64,000 nucleotides of DNA from Ascarosepion bandense (GCA_037127315.1 JBBBDQ010000421.1:1276001-1340000); one strand, 5' to 3'. Counted from the stretch's first letter, positions 1 through 12,490 are shown. Translations and numbers: made by a program. The notes: generated by a model from the letters alone, not told the origin.

Positions 1-42
<42 letters not shown>
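1..42. repeat. (TA)5(TG)16 microsatellite
   Basis: Pure dinucleotide run at the left edge of the window, switching from TA to TG. Confidence 0.97.
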
Positions 43-43
<1 letters not shown>

Positions 44-374
44 ATTTATGGGCATCGTGTTACATATATGCTGATTATTAAAAATTTTGACCTGATAATC
101 TAAAAATAATTCTTCTAAAAATGAAAATTAAATTTTAAAAACATTATTTTAAAATGTAAAATACAGGATTTCAAAAAGAACAATTTTAAAGTTAAAACAA
201 TTTTAAAATTGCAATAATTTTTTTTTATTTCCTTTATAACAAAAAAAACAAAAAGGCGAGAAAAAAGAAGAGATGAATAGAAATACGAAGTATATGACGC
301 TGTAGTGCGTGTCTTGTGCACGCGCGTGTGTGTACATGTGTGTTTGTGTGTATGCATGTGTATGTGCATTATGC

Positions 375-378
<4 letters not shown>

Positions 379-439
<61 letters not shown>
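379..439. repeat. (GT)n microsatellite
   Basis: About 30 GT units. The open reading frames across it, rich in Cys-Val or Thr-His, come only from the dinucleotide repeat. Confidence 0.97.
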
Positions 440-440
<1 letters not shown>

Positions 441-442
441 AT

Positions 443-1290
443 AAAACAGAAATCTTTAATCTTCCTAGTGATACTGAATCTTGCAAAAGGTATATGTACA
501 CTTTTGATGTTCTTCCAAAGTAAAATGTTTCGGTTGACACAATGCGTTGTAAATATTTTCCCCTTCTCCTCATTGGTTATTGTGGAAATACTTTAAAGAG
601 GTGCTTATTTAAAGAAATATACACGAAGCCAGCTGCACCAAAAATGATTTCATATATTTATCTTCTTCCAGCTGCATGTCAGCTGCATCCACATTGTTAT
701 CCACGAAAATTGTATCATGTTGTCAGATCATTAATACTTAGGTGACACTACTTGTTATTAACCCCGCCTCGTGCCACAAACCAAAACTGATTTTCAGCAT
801 TTTTTTTTTTACTTTACAACAGAAACTACAATTACTACTTTATAACTGATGCTTCAGTGTAGACACTATTAAAGTTTAGCCTCATAGTCGAGTAGATATC
901 CATAGCTATAGAGCAACGTGTACACTGCTTAAGAGAATACCTGGCTGATCAAGGCAAAATAAAAAGTGAGAGTTTAAATCTGATGTTAAAAGTAAGGGGC
1001 GCTAAATCAGTTATTAAGATATAATGATTTTTTATTCTATATTTTTTACCTAATTTGCTTGTAAAAGGGGGATTTTAGATATATTATTCCACTACAAACG
1101 TTTATTGTTTAGATTGCAATTTATTTTGGTTAGTGATTATTTTCTGAAATAAGACTTACAGAATTTTCTGTAGATAAGACATAAAAGATTTAAAAGATAA
1201 TGTTTCGTCGAAAAAAACGGAAAATAAAGTTTGTTTTGTTTTTATTTATTTTGAAAATTAGCCCCAATAACCTTAGTACTGAGAGACAGG
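443..1290. other. unassigned AT-rich DNA
   Basis: No coding similarity, RNA gene or transposon terminus was recognised. The part at 880-1000 might be a worn tRNA-derived sequence, but I cannot support that. Confidence 0.5.
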
Positions 1291-1294
1291 AAAA

Positions 1295-1760
1295 TTTAAT
1301 TGGAAACAAAGAAGAGAGTGCTGAACTTGTATATGAAATCTGTCTTTCTGTATGGTAGTGAATGTTGGACCATTTCCCTCATCCTTCAGGGGAGGCTCAA
1401 GAAGGCAGAAATGTTGTTCTACAGAAGGATGCTGAGGATACCATGGACCGAACACGTGAGAAACAACTAAGTGTTGGAGAGGATGAAAACGAGAAAAAAC
1501 TCATGCTTAACATCAGGAAGAAACTCTTAATGAGGAAGGATGGTTTGAAGAATCTGATTCTCATAAGACAGATTAAAGGAAAGAGAGACAGGGGAAAGCA
1601 GCGCGAGACATACTTGATGGGCTTGAGCAAATTGATGGCGGATCAGGGTTTAGGAAAGGTACCAAGAGGATAAATATTGAGAGTGATAACAGACAGGGCC
1701 AAGTGGAAGTCCATGATTTCCTACGTCTTGAAGGGACACGGAACATAAAGAAGAACAATG
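1295..1760 (+). pseudogene. RTE-type LINE 3' end (post-RT C-terminal region)
   Basis: Conceptual translation gives the end of an RTE-clade polyprotein. A stretch containing FLYGSECWT (about 1339-1368) is followed by FYRRMLRIPWTEHV, then a Lys/Arg-rich segment with RQIKGKRDRGKQRETYLM, and finally SYVLKGHGT near 1735. The order matches the three other RTE remnants here (34580, 46287 and the minus strand at 60463-60838). The pieces lie in different frames with stop codons, so it is dead. The reverse transcriptase core is absent, as expected for a 5'-truncated LINE copy. The clade is assigned from remembered family sequence; a protein search would confirm it. Confidence 0.72.
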
Positions 1761-2282
1761 ATTTTAGGCAAATAATACAGCTCAGTTCAATTATATTGGC
1801 ATACACTGAGGTGAAGAAGAACAATTTAGTTTTCTGCTTTGTTGCCTCAGTACACATTCAGCATCCACCAAATAATCGTTTAAAGATAATAGCCCTTGAT
1901 ACTACAGTGTATTTATAAAATTGAATTTTAATATATTTGCACAGGTATTAATTTACAAATAGAGTTCTGGTTATCGGTATAACTTAGGTACTAGGTTTGC
2001 TGAAAATTTTATCGACCCAACCAAAAAGGGATGCAAAAGATTTCTGATATGTTTATTTGGTTAGATTTTGTAAAGTTCGTCTGGAGGAATACTTTTCAGC
2101 ACTCCCTTGCAATGTTCTCCTACAAAACAAAGGAACAAACTGTAGAACTATAGAATTGTCTTTCCCTACAAGTGAACATAAACGAATGAAATAAAATCGA
2201 CAACGATTGAACAGATAAAAAGTCTAAGAAAAATAAATTATAATGTACTTTGTAATTTTCTTTCTCTTTTTCTCTCTCTCTT

Positions 2283-2285
<3 letters not shown>
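1760..2285. other. unassigned DNA
   Basis: AT-rich sequence between the RTE remnant and a TG microsatellite, with nothing recognisable. Confidence 0.5.

Positions 2286-2288
<3 letters not shown>

Positions 2289-2354
<66 letters not shown>
2289..2354. repeat. (TG)n microsatellite
   Basis: About 33 TG units followed by an interrupted extension to 2370. Confidence 0.97.
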
Positions 2355-2363
<9 letters not shown>

Positions 2364-2370
2364 TGTGTGT

Positions 2371-3795
2371 AAATTATAAAAAATTGTGTGAAGACAAGTT
2401 ATTGCAATTGGTAAATTTCGTTAAAATTCTAAGCTGTTTAAAGTGTAACAGGGTGTACTGTAATAAGCGTTGGCTAATTGTCGATCGTGTTCCCCTGGAG
2501 AGGTATTGTTTTGGTGGTGCACTGCTGAGTCAGTGGTTAACAGCAACATGGGCATTGCTTGCCTTCATCCAGTTGCGTCACGTCCATAACCCTCTCTCTC
2601 CCCGACCATCATCAAGATGGCAGTCGGAAACCAAACAGTTGGCGCCATGATTATTTCATTATTCGGAAGTTAATATTTCCCTCTTTACTATAAAAGTGAA
2701 ACAAGAACAACAAGATGCATGCGTGTCTGTGTCTGGGCGGGTGTTTCTAGGTATGAGTGTTTCTGTGTGAATGTTTTTATATGCCTGAATTTGTGTACAA
2801 GTTAGAGCGTGTGTGTTAGCGAGTGTGTGTGTGTGTGTGTGAGTGAGAGAGGGGGATATCAAGAATGGAGGCAAAATTAAGGGAAACCCAGTCTACAAGG
2901 TTAGATATTATTGGTCTTCAAATATTTTTTTATTTATTTCATTAATTCATTTCTTCCGTTTTCTCATTTGTAGCCTTGGAACATTTAAGTGTGTACGTGA
3001 ACGCTATAGCGTGAAGTGGTGCCACACATATAGTCCTGCATGAAGTTGTCGCCTCCTTATGTACATTTAACAATATGTTTGTGAGTAAATATTGATGAAT
3101 ATCTGTACAAGAGTACATGCCTATGCATGTGCATGTGTGCGTTATTATGGGTCTGTGCATATATCAACGAGCAAGAAACCATCGTAATTGTGATAAATTA
3201 CAATTTGACTCGATTTTTACGCATTGGTTTTTCATAAAAAAGATCTTTCTATTGTTACTTAGACATTTGTTTGGTCTAGTATTGTTACTTTTCTCATGTA
3301 GCGATCGATTTCTCGTCTTCAGGAAAATATACAAGTCAAAATTTTATGATAACGATGATATGGTCTAAAAAAGTGTGTGTGCGCGCATGCGCGGTATAAG
3401 GATAAACTTGAAAACAGTTTATTTCCATTGAATTCTAAAGTCGACACTACCGGTTTTACGACTTCAAAATTAATAGGAAGTGTCTATCAATATTGTAAAA
3501 CTGCAACTATTTTCGTTTCCCTTTTCCAATCTAATTCTTCTTTCGTCCTTTAGATTAAATTAAAATAATAAGCTAAAAATAACTGATGAGCTAAGGTTAT
3601 TGTTGAAATATGTTTTTTAATCTTCCTTTCTGGAGCACACTGCGAAGTCTTAACTTACGCCATGTGTGACACACGCAGAAGAGCTTAACGACAATGTTGT
3701 GATAACAGTCTTCAATGGTTATTTATATTTCTGTATTTGCAATTTTTTTTTATTCGACTAGTTTCATATGAAATTTTGGATATCATATATAAATA
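2371..3795. other. unassigned DNA with short TG-rich patches
   Basis: No gene or transposon end recognised. Imperfect GT-rich patches occur near 2710-2850, 3110-3150 and 3373-3395. A CTGATGAG string at 3583 lacks a pairing stem II and was rejected as a ribozyme. Confidence 0.5.
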
Positions 3796-3798
3796 AAT

Positions 3799-3815
3799 GT
3801 GTGTGTGTGTGTGTG

Positions 3816-3873
<58 letters not shown>
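3799..3873. repeat. (GT)n microsatellite
   Basis: Long GT tract with one GC interruption near 3821. Confidence 0.97.
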
Positions 3874-3874
<1 letters not shown>

Positions 3875-3875
<1 letters not shown>

Positions 3876-5738
3876 GGTGTACGCTTGTGCGTATGTTTGC
3901 AAGATTGTTACTTAAAAGTATTCGTGTGCGTGTGTAGTTTGCCTGTTGGTTAATTGTGTATTTCTATCTCGTGACAGTAGTTGACGCTCAAGTTCAAATT
4001 AATAAACAAAATTTTGAAGGACAAGTGAATTCATAGACAAGATTTGTCGATGTTTTGATTTTTTGTTGTTAGTGGGAATCATGTGGGAGGATTTTAGAGT
4101 TTTATAATAATAAAAACTTGATAACTGCTTGTAAAAGTATAAATTACTCAGACATGAAAAATAAGAAACTTAAATATAAACTAAAAACTATGAAAATGAT
4201 CCGAAATATAAGACAATTAAAAAAAAATCTTTAACAAATAACATTCATTGTTTTAGCCAAACATGTATTGTTGTCATAATGTTTAAATTCACCCAAAAAC
4301 ATACTGCGTGTGTGACAATATATGTGTGTTCGCGCGCACGTGCGTATCTCTATGTTATTTTGTGTGTGTATGCATATTTACTAGTTTTTAAATTCTCAGG
4401 TTTTCTAGATCATTCTTTTAGTTTGCCCTCAGGATTTCCTTTTTAACCTTCGAAAACCTTTCTAGAAACATCCTCCAGCGACAATAGTTCACTACCGAGT
4501 TAACTCTGAATTTTTCCAGGAGTAAATATAAAGAGTAAACAGTATCAAATGTGTATTTTCTGTTCAGCTATGATTTAAAGAAATAAAAATGAAATTATAA
4601 CTTGTCCGCAAGTAACGTGCATGAATACACAATCCGTAAATAGCTGAGTAAACTTTATAGACGCTTCTAAGATTTCCCCCAAAGTATGAATATCATATTG
4701 CTAAGAATATAATGTCTACATGTAGGGTTGAAACATAAGCCATGTATTTTTAAATATTCATTTGACAAATATTTATTTAACATTTACAGGGCAGAAACAT
4801 CGGAATTTCTCATATTAACTAACATTGATCTACATATCCTTTAACTTTTTTTCTGCATCCAGCCTGCATTATGAGATAAGTACATAGATTTTATTGGCTT
4901 GTCACCTTTAGTTGTTTTTACAGTACTAACAGGTGCGTTATTTTATTATTGTGTTTCCTTCAAGAAAATAACTTTTGTAAACTAAAAACAATTTTTTGTT
5001 TTGTTTGCAATTTTTTTTATTCTAAACATAATCAGAAAATTTTAGAAATTAATCATATCGGATAAGTTGACCAGCGCCAGCTGCTATTCTAGACCACTTC
5101 CAAATACCTCACTGCTCTTGACATCCAATCAAGACTAAACTGTTTTTCAGTTTGGAAAGCAACGCTCAGGAACGTTGTAAAGAAGTTCGAATCTGACCTC
5201 ATCACACTCAAAACAGTCTGATTCAAGCTTTTATTTTTAATACCAAAGTAGCTATTGTTACTGTTCTTATTTTAAACTGCAGTTTCCAAGTACATTTGTC
5301 TTAGGTGAAACCAATTTTAAACAATCTCCTTGTAAACGTCTTTTTGGAAACTAGATTATAGTTTCTACATCGCTTTCTATCATAAAACTGTATATTTTAA
5401 CTGCTTGTCACTTTTGCTTGTGGAAACATGAGACCTGCTAGACCTCTTATTGTTTGCAGTTGAATTCGTCACAGGAAATATAGACTAATTCTCTTTATAG
5501 CAGAGAGTGACATAGAAATGTTTTAATGCTTATTAATAGTATCGTCATCCAATATAAAAAAATGTGAAAATCATGATTGTCAGATGTTAGATACATACCA
5601 TTATAGAACCACTACTTTACCAAATAAAGTATTTATATTTTTCTAAGAAGACTGTTGAGTACATTTTAACTTAACCAAATTTTTCAAATATGACTCTTTT
5701 CACTTATTCTTTAAAAACTATTTGAACTCATTTTCACA

Positions 5739-5740
<2 letters not shown>
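3875..5740. other. unassigned AT-rich DNA
   Basis: About 1.9 kb without a recognisable coding or repeat signature. Confidence 0.5.

Positions 5741-5741
<1 letters not shown>

Positions 5742-5797
<56 letters not shown>
5742..5797. repeat. (AT)n microsatellite
   Basis: Uninterrupted AT run of about 56 bp. Confidence 0.97.
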
Positions 5798-5798
<1 letters not shown>

Positions 5799-6257
5799 CT
5801 TAATTGATAAATGTAATCTATGTTTAAAAGAAAAAATTAAGATTTTGAAATTTCAATATCGCAATGTACTTCTGAATAAACTTAAAGAAATAATTAGTAT
5901 GTGTCGTCACCGTAATAAATTTAAATTTCAATAATTATCTCCGTCTTCCATTTATTCATAATAGAAATTGTCTTTAGCATAAATGACATTTTAAAATGTA
6001 GTGAATCAGTAACCTGTTCCATCCTACCTACCACTAATAAGCCCATGGTCAAGCCACGTGCCTCACTACCAAAAGGGAATTTACTACTACGAATCCCCTC
6101 GGCTTAACCCTATAGTAACCAATATTCCCCACTTATTCCTTTACTGGGCACTGCTTCCGGCATAAGAATTTTTCTCCATTCTTTGATTAAACAGGGTTGA
6201 CAATCATCTCTCTGACATGTTGAAATAGCTATTACCAGAAATATTATCTGAATTTAC

Positions 6258-6302
<45 letters not shown>

Positions 6303-6308
<6 letters not shown>

Positions 6309-6442
6309 TCATCCACATACAAGCCCATTTCGCTGTATCACAGCTCATCAGTGTGGCTAGACATATCCACTTGCTTCTGGCCGGGATCGAAACTCGACCG
6401 ATTTGGTGTCAGTCGGAGTCTCTACTCCCTAAGCCATGGGGT
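6303..6442 (-). mobile_element. tRNA-headed SINE with hammerhead-like 3' part (copy 1)
   Basis: Read on the minus strand, the first 75 bp form a tRNA-like head: box A-like TGGCTTAGGGAG (near 6435) and box B-like GTTTCGATCCC (near 6390). The body folds as a hammerhead ribozyme (6308-6362) and the element ends in a (TA)n run at 6258-6305. A second copy at 44590-44726 has the same order and the same (TA)n tail, which establishes an interspersed family. Transcription by RNA polymerase III from the internal promoter is expected for a tRNA-derived SINE. No target-site duplication was recognised. Confidence 0.75.
6308..6362 (-). ncRNA. candidate type I hammerhead ribozyme (SINE copy 1)
   Basis: On the minus strand, CTGATGA (6345-6351) is followed by stem II GCTGT/ACAGC with a GAT loop (6332-6344), then GAAA (6328-6331). 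Stem III is short, ATGGG against CTTGT, mostly G-U pairs. The U-A cleavage dinucleotide lies at 6319-6318. Stem I pairs CCACA with TGTGG, then after an internal loop GTC with GAC. All catalytic-core positions are present (CUGANGA, GAAA, UH). Stem III is weak, so activity may be low or lost. Known relatives are the hammerheads of schistosome Smα SINE-like repeats and of retrozymes. Confidence 0.66.
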
Positions 6443-6594
6443 CAAAGAAGGGAAATTTTAACGTCTTGTATGTAAGCAGTGTATACAGACGCCAGTCACC
6501 GAGAGAACTCAATTCATTTCTTAAGAGTCACGCATTATAGCCGAAGTGGAAACTGTTTTTAAAATATTCTTCTCCAGAGTGCTCAATCGTAATG

Positions 6595-6727
6595 AACATA
6601 CTCCATAAAAATACGCAAAGAACACTCGATAGAAAAAGTATTGTTTAACAGATATATATATAACAATCCTCCCATTTCCGAGACAATGTAGAAACATATA
6701 ATGCAGAATTTATTTAGATTAATTAAT
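6595..6727 (+). repeat. left arm of a 133-bp inverted repeat
   Basis: It is nearly the reverse complement of 7213-7345. The arms enclose about 485 bp with hammerhead copy 6959-7014. Possible fold-back element or inverted terminal segments of one retroelement. Confidence 0.85.
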
Positions 6728-6734
6728 ATATATA

Positions 6735-6898
6735 TATTTTAACAACGTCCAAAACATTAATTTAAAACAGTGCTCGATATATAATATATATAATATATTC
6801 TTTTTTTATTCACTCGGATATATATATAAAAAAAGAAGAAAGAATTTTAACAACGTCCAAAACATTAATTTAAAACAGTGCTCGATATATAATATATA
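6735..6898 (+). repeat. tandemly duplicated 55-bp segment containing GTGCTCGATATATAAT
   Basis: Two near-identical copies start at 6735 and 6844, both with AACGTCCAAAACATTAA followed by CAGTGCTCGATATATAAT. A third copy is at 51438-51498. Related GTGCTC(A/G)AT motifs occur at 12476, 39258, 41690 (inverted) and 42001. Confidence 0.85.
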
Positions 6899-6958
6899 GA
6901 GCTGTGAGTATTTATTATAAATTATATTTTAGAACATGTACATAATTTTTTTATATAT

Positions 6959-7014
6959 CCACTACAAATGGTACATTTGTTTCGACATTGAAACGTCAAT
7001 GTCTCATCAGGCGG
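6959..7014 (-). ncRNA. candidate type I hammerhead ribozyme, family 2, copy 1
   Basis: On the minus strand, CTGATGA (7004-7010) is followed by a strong stem II (6984-7003, eight pairs, loop CGTT), GAAA (6980-6983), stem III ACAAAT/ATTTGT with loop GTACC, and a U-A cleavage step at 6964-6963. Stem I pairs CCGC with GTGG. Copy 2 at 51905-51959 keeps the core and differs in loops and stem ends in ways that preserve pairing. This family is unrelated in sequence to the SINE hammerhead at 6308. Confidence 0.78.
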
Positions 7015-7212
7015 TGTGGCTAGGAATGGAATGCTTCTTTTCTTATATATATAAATGAGTTTGGGGGTATAAGGTGATTATTGAAAAATATGTCATTCTG
7101 TAAGATGAGCTTCAGTTATGGAGTCTAAAGCAAAGAAATATGTCTTATATTAATTCATCCGCTTCCACGTAAAATCTGTTATAAATTATAAATGTTTGAA
7201 TAAATACCTGGA

Positions 7213-7345
7213 ATTAATTAATCTAAATAAATTATGTATTATATGTTTCTACATTGTCTCGGAAATGGGAGGCTGGTTATATATATATCTGTTAAACAAT
7301 ACTTTTTCTATCGAGTGTTCTTTGCGTATTTTTATGGAGTATGTT
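7213..7345 (-). repeat. right arm of a 133-bp inverted repeat
   Basis: Reverse complement of 6595-6727 with only a few mismatches. Confidence 0.85.
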
Positions 7346-7371
7346 TATAGAAATAGTAATTAAATCTAGAA

Positions 7372-7682
7372 GATGTGCGTTGTGGCGTAGTGGATATCGG
7401 CTCGGAACGAGAAATCGGGGAACCGCGTTCGAATTCCAGTTGAATTCTTTGCATTCACTTACGCGCAAATACCCTTGGGAAAAGTATTAATCCGTCTCTT
7501 CCCTCCAGTTATGGGTTAAATAATAGGAAAGATTGGCTTCTATAGCCTTGGTCGGCGACCAGTCTACCGCAGAAAGCAATGGCAACCTACTGCTGGATAA
7601 TCTTCTGCCCAGTCAGTCATGTCTCTTTCGAGACATGATCGCCCAAGCGTGTATCGCGCATGGCACTTAACTGACTGACTGA
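7372..7682 (+). mobile_element. tRNA-derived SINE, near full length
   Basis: The tRNA-like head has box A TGGCGTAGTGGAT (7382-7394) and box B GTTCGAATTCC (7427-7437). The body contains ACGCGCAAATACCC, the CCGCAGAAAGCAATGG segment, a short hairpin around GTCTCTTTCGAGAC and an end in TTAACTGACTGACTG. This is the most frequent interspersed repeat in the window: full or partial copies at 9233, 12682, 33398, 36745, 39830, 40172, 45897 and 46687, and a worn head at 32655. It resembles the octopus tRNA SINEs described in the literature (OK/OR families), but I cannot say which. Confidence 0.9.
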
Positions 7683-7689
7683 ATAAAAA

Positions 7690-9130
7690 CTAAACCTTTG
7701 TTATATTTTAAAAGATAGAAACTTGTTATTAGGTAAATAAGAAAATAAGGTCCAGAAAATGTCTAGCAATTTCGAATATCAAGGTTGTGCGGCCTTGATT
7801 CAATTTAATAATCAATCGAGGCTTGGAGTCTCTTATTTCATATTTGTAAAAAAAAAAGGGGGATGAAAAACTTTCCCCAACAGCAACCCTGTTGACAGTG
7901 AAACACTACCGCATGTGCTTGCGCACTCTGTGATAGTCACATTCACAACAATGTTTCGTGCAATCTTTAGCAAAACACTGCATCACCATGGTCAGTCTTT
8001 TTCACTACATTCCGGGTTTGTTTCCTGCGGCTTTTCCCAAAATTATAATCATTGTTGAAAGGAGATTTGAAATTGTGGCTAAGATAAAAGATAAAGGAGA
8101 ACGTGACTGATAGCATTCCCGAAAGTAGAATTTGCAGACTGTTTTACAAATTGGAAGTGATTATGAGATGAGCGTGTAATTCTAAAGGACTACTTTGATA
8201 AAGATTAAGGCGCAACTGCTCTAAAAAGGTTGTTTTTTAATATTAAATGACAGGATAGTGTCTTGGAAGATTTCACTTAGAATGCAAATGTGTTATAAGA
8301 GATGGAAGCGTTAATTTTAGAGGCGACACAAATTTAGCTTTTCACATTTATTATGTGTGTGCACGCGCGTGGGGGGGGGGGAATCAAGGTCCTTAACATT
8401 ACATTTCCATTTGCAGCCAACCTCTTTTAATTCGTATATGATGTTGATGTGTTTATATTCTTTAGTTGGCGTTCTAAGTACCACCAGATATTAATATAGT
8501 TTTGGTATATTTTCTCCTAAGAGTATCTAATTTTCTTCATGCAAATTACGATCAACTGTTTATTTTTGTTGTTTTTGTTTGGTACGCGAAGTGAACGTTA
8601 ACTATGTGGTTAATCTTAATTGTTAAACTTGCAGTAAAATGTGATGAAAAATTCAGGTCTAGTGTGATTCATTAGTCCGCATGATATCATCAACCAGCAC
8701 CCGACTTGATTAGAAAATGTTACGATATTTGCTGGCCTCTGTAATATAAGCACCTTCTTAAGGTGGGTTTTTAAACCTCAAAATGTCTTATTTCGAAAAT
8801 AAATAAATATATATGTATATACAAGCGTTTGCATGTGTGTGCGTGTGTGTTAATCCTTATAGTAAATATTAGTTTTTCTCAACGTTTATTAGGCTCCTCA
8901 TCTCTTTACACTTGGCCATTACCTATGCTTCTACATACAATCTAGTGTACACAACTGTAATATTTTCTTGATTTATTTACTTCTTTTCATATTTTACATG
9001 TATGCCAAATGGCACGTCTTCTTTATTAAGAACATGCGCCTCTATTAATTAACTTTATTTATTATTTTTGTCATTAAACTCTCGAAAAAAGATAAACAAA
9101 AGGCCGACAAAGACGGCAACGACAAAGCTT
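7690..9130. other. unassigned DNA
   Basis: No coding or repeat signature recognised. A short G run lies near 8373. Confidence 0.5.
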
Positions 9131-9232
9131 ATTTGAAGACCAAGCTGAAGCAAGACAATCACTTAATAGACAAAAGTACTGAAATGCCTCACATGGAAAG
9201 CTTGAACAAATATGACAGCAATTTAAGAAACG

Positions 9233-9451
9233 TAAGAGTAAATACCTTTGGGAAAGGTATTAATCCGTATATTCCTTCCAGTTATGGGTTAAATAACAGG
9301 ACAGATTGGGTTCTATAGCCTTGGCTGGTAACCAATCTACCGCAGAAAGCAATGGCAACCTACTGCGGGATAATCTTCTGCCAAGTCAGTCATGTCTGTT
9401 TTGAGACATGATCGCCCAAGCGTGTTTCACGTATGGTACTTAACTGACTTA
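9233..9451 (+). mobile_element. 5'-truncated copy of the main tRNA SINE
   Basis: It lacks the tRNA head. It starts at the body segment GTAAATACCTTTGGG and runs through the CCGCAGAAAGCAATGG block to the ACTTAACTGACT end. Confidence 0.88.
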
Positions 9452-9454
9452 AGA

Positions 9455-10043
9455 GTAAAGGAACTGATTAATTAAACAGTTCGATTTGCTGGAGGATTAA
9501 TTTTGTCTAAATGCAGATAAATATTTTATTTGTATCGATTATTAAAACGAGTAAAGAAAGTAATAATTCATAAACTTACTAACTTAAGTTACTTTACCTT
9601 CCTTTCCACAAGAAATATGTAGACAAATACACAATGATAATTATTATATAGCTCAGAAAATGTTATATATATTCTCTGGCCTTTGTAATATATTATTCCC
9701 CTGTCGATATTAATTTCACTGTTTAAAAAGTTCTGTTGTCTACCCAAACTCGTGTGTCCACAAAATGTTTATAGTAGCAATAAATGCTTGTTAGTCTATT
9801 AATAGGCACAGAAAATCATTTCTTGCTGTAATATTCCGAAAATTATCTAAATAAACATCGAAGTACATCGAAACACTAACTATTCATGAAATGAAAATAC
9901 TTTTTTTAAATGGCCTTAATCTTGAAATTACTATACGGACATACTTTTTGTATATATAAACATACATACATATGTATTACACACACACGCAGAGTGAGAG
10001 AGACTAACTGTGAATAAGTTTTTCATTTTCCCCATTCGCTTAT

Positions 10044-10046
<3 letters not shown>
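9455..10046. other. unassigned AT-rich DNA
   Basis: Nothing recognised. Confidence 0.5.

Positions 10047-10119
<73 letters not shown>
10047..10119. repeat. (GT)n microsatellite
   Basis: About 36 uninterrupted units. Confidence 0.97.
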
Positions 10120-10120
<1 letters not shown>

Positions 10121-12312
10121 GTTAAACAGAATGAACAGGGAATGCCTGTTAAGTTTCAGATAAATATTTTTTATAAATTTCACTTGATGCCTAAGAAGTC
10201 GTTTGATGCCAGGTGGAAACTTGAAAATAAGCTTACTTGTGTTATGTTTCGATTTCTTTCGACCGTTCTTTGTTGCTCTCAAAAAAAAAGAACAACATAG
10301 AGTTTGAAATGAACATGCTCTGACTATTGAGTAGATTGTAACGTGTTTGAAGACACATACTTTGTTCGTTTTTATTTAATAATACATGCTTAAATGGCGA
10401 ACTATTACTGAATTATACAAAAGCTACAAGTAATCAGAGAAATTTTTGCCAACAACAAATAAAAAAACTGCATAAACGACAAATACTAAAAGCATCAAGC
10501 ATAGAAAAACAAAAACATTTAATATAAACAAGACTTACCAAATATATTTCATTAACGAATGTACCTCTGCCGTCAAAATATTTGCGAGGAATATTAGCTA
10601 TTTATCTTCAGAACATGACATCGGAGATATATATATATATTAAAATTTGTGTATTTAGGCTGCAAATTTTCTTTTAGACATGTCACATTAAATAAATTGC
10701 GAACATTGTGTCTGCTTATTTTTAACAAAATCTGTTCATACTCACGGATAATCTTTCGCGTATTATAATTAAAAGATATCAGAAATGAACTGAAACGTTG
10801 ACAGATGTTATTATCATTCATTTCTCAAGATACCCAAGTAATTTCAATAGCTTTCCGAGATCATCTTATTTTTGTTACCATAACTCACACCCCTGAAGAT
10901 TGGTAATACAATGAACCATTTTAAAAAGCGTTTTTACAATCATCTCTCATGTTTTACTAATAAGGACAAACGAAATATGACATCACTTTCTGAATATTTT
11001 TGGAAGTTAAAAGAGAATAAATCACCGAAAGTTAAATAGAAAATTCTCAAACAAGCTAGAAATTCTAGATCGGTGAATAAACCATGTTTCCTTTGTCTGC
11101 AAAAGAAAATGGAAATTATTAAATACATGAAGTGTGGCATATTACTCAACCAAAGGAATGAAACTATAGTAAATTGTAAACATATTTAAAAATTAGCCTT
11201 ACAATTCTGCTAGTATTACAAAATCTTAAGTATGAAACTATAGCAATTGTAAACATTTTACAGTATAAACCTTACTATCTTCATAATTTACTTTAACTAT
11301 ATGATCTCTCTTCTTATGTTATTTTATCTTTATTTTCTATTACAAATTGTGATTTATTTATTGCCTTAAGTATTTTTTATTCTACTCGATAATTACTGTA
11401 TGGAGTATTAGCCATGTACTAACTTATATTCATTTTCATTTTTATACTTATTTGTTATTATTTATTATTATTATTATGTTTTATTATTATTTTTGTATTT
11501 ATTATCATTATTTGATTATTTTTATTATTATTTTTATTATTATTTTGCGTTATACATTTTATATTTATTATTATTATTGTTGTTTTATAATATATTTTTA
11601 TTTTATTTGTTTATTTATATATTATGTTATTTTATATTCTTTTCATTTAAATTTTGATAATAATTTTAATTTAATTTCTTTTCATTTTCATTTTAAATTT
11701 ATTTTATTTATTTTTCTAATTTATTATATTATATTTAATGAATTTATATCTTCGTGTTATGTTTTTAAATATCCACCATTTTACGCTTTATGAATAATTT
11801 TTTCTGTTTGTGTATGTGATTTCATCATTTCTTTAAAAATGCTACAAGATTTAACTTGAAACAATGCAACCGATTTTTATATTTGTCTGCATTTCACTTC
11901 CGTCCAAAATTTAAAATTTCTTTCTCTCTTGGCCGTTTCCATTGTCTCGCCCCTTTCTTCCCTCTTTATATTTTCTCACTTTTTCCTCTTTATCTTACTT
12001 TTCCCTTTCTACTCCTTTTGTATTTTTCCTTTTTCTTTTTCTTTTCATTTTCTTTTTTTTTTTTAATACCAAAACTTTGAGTTCAGACACCGTGTCACTA
12101 TCTGTCTGCAATTTCCTTCCGGCTAAAATTCAAAATTTTTCTCCTTTAGCCGTTTCCATTAGCTCTTTCCTCACTATATTTTCTAACCTATTTTCCTCTT
12201 CACTTGCTATTTATTCTGTATCTTTCCATTTCCTCTTTCCTTTCCTTTTCTTGATTTTTCATCTTATTTTCAGATATTTTCTTTCCTCTTTCCTCCTTTC
12301 TATAATATCTTT

Positions 12313-12318
<6 letters not shown>
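10120..12318. repeat. AT-rich DNA with a TTA-rich block and a pyrimidine-rich block
   Basis: 10120-11440 has nothing recognisable. 11450-11760 is a degenerate TTA/TTT-rich tract; its 113-residue frame of Tyr, Ile and Phe is compositional. 11890-12318 is strongly C/T-rich on the plus strand, including runs of CTTTTTC. Confidence 0.6.

Positions 12319-12376
<58 letters not shown>
12319..12376. repeat. (TA)n microsatellite
   Basis: Uninterrupted TA run. Confidence 0.97.
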
Positions 12377-12379
<3 letters not shown>

Positions 12380-12403
12380 CCAAGTGAAGAGGACTCAAGG
12401 TAT

Positions 12404-12490
12404 TTTTTTTATTTTGAGTACTCTGGCATTTATTTTTTTATTTTGAGTACTCTGGCATTTATTTTATTATAAACAGTGCTCAATATAATA
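12404..12490 (+). repeat. tandem duplication ending in AACAGTGCTCAATATAAT
   Basis: A segment of about 30 bp containing GAGTACTCTGGCATTTATT is present twice, followed by the GTGCTCAAT motif shared with the hammerhead-bearing repeats. The block at 39223-39275 has the same order, GAGTCCTCCGGCATTT then GTGCTCAAT. Confidence 0.7.

Noticed and set aside
305..596. Open frames rich in Cys-Val or Thr-His over (GT)n tracts (also at 2243, 3768, 10010, 15165, 44761, 51928)
   Set aside because: They exist only because dinucleotide repeats lack stop codons.
3583..3606. CTGATGAG followed by GAAA, possible hammerhead
   Set aside because: The intervening bases cannot form stem II, and no stem III or cleavage site is seen.
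11452..11793. 113-codon frame rich in Tyr, Ile and Phe
   Set aside because: Compositional product of TTA/TTT-rich DNA; no domain or context.
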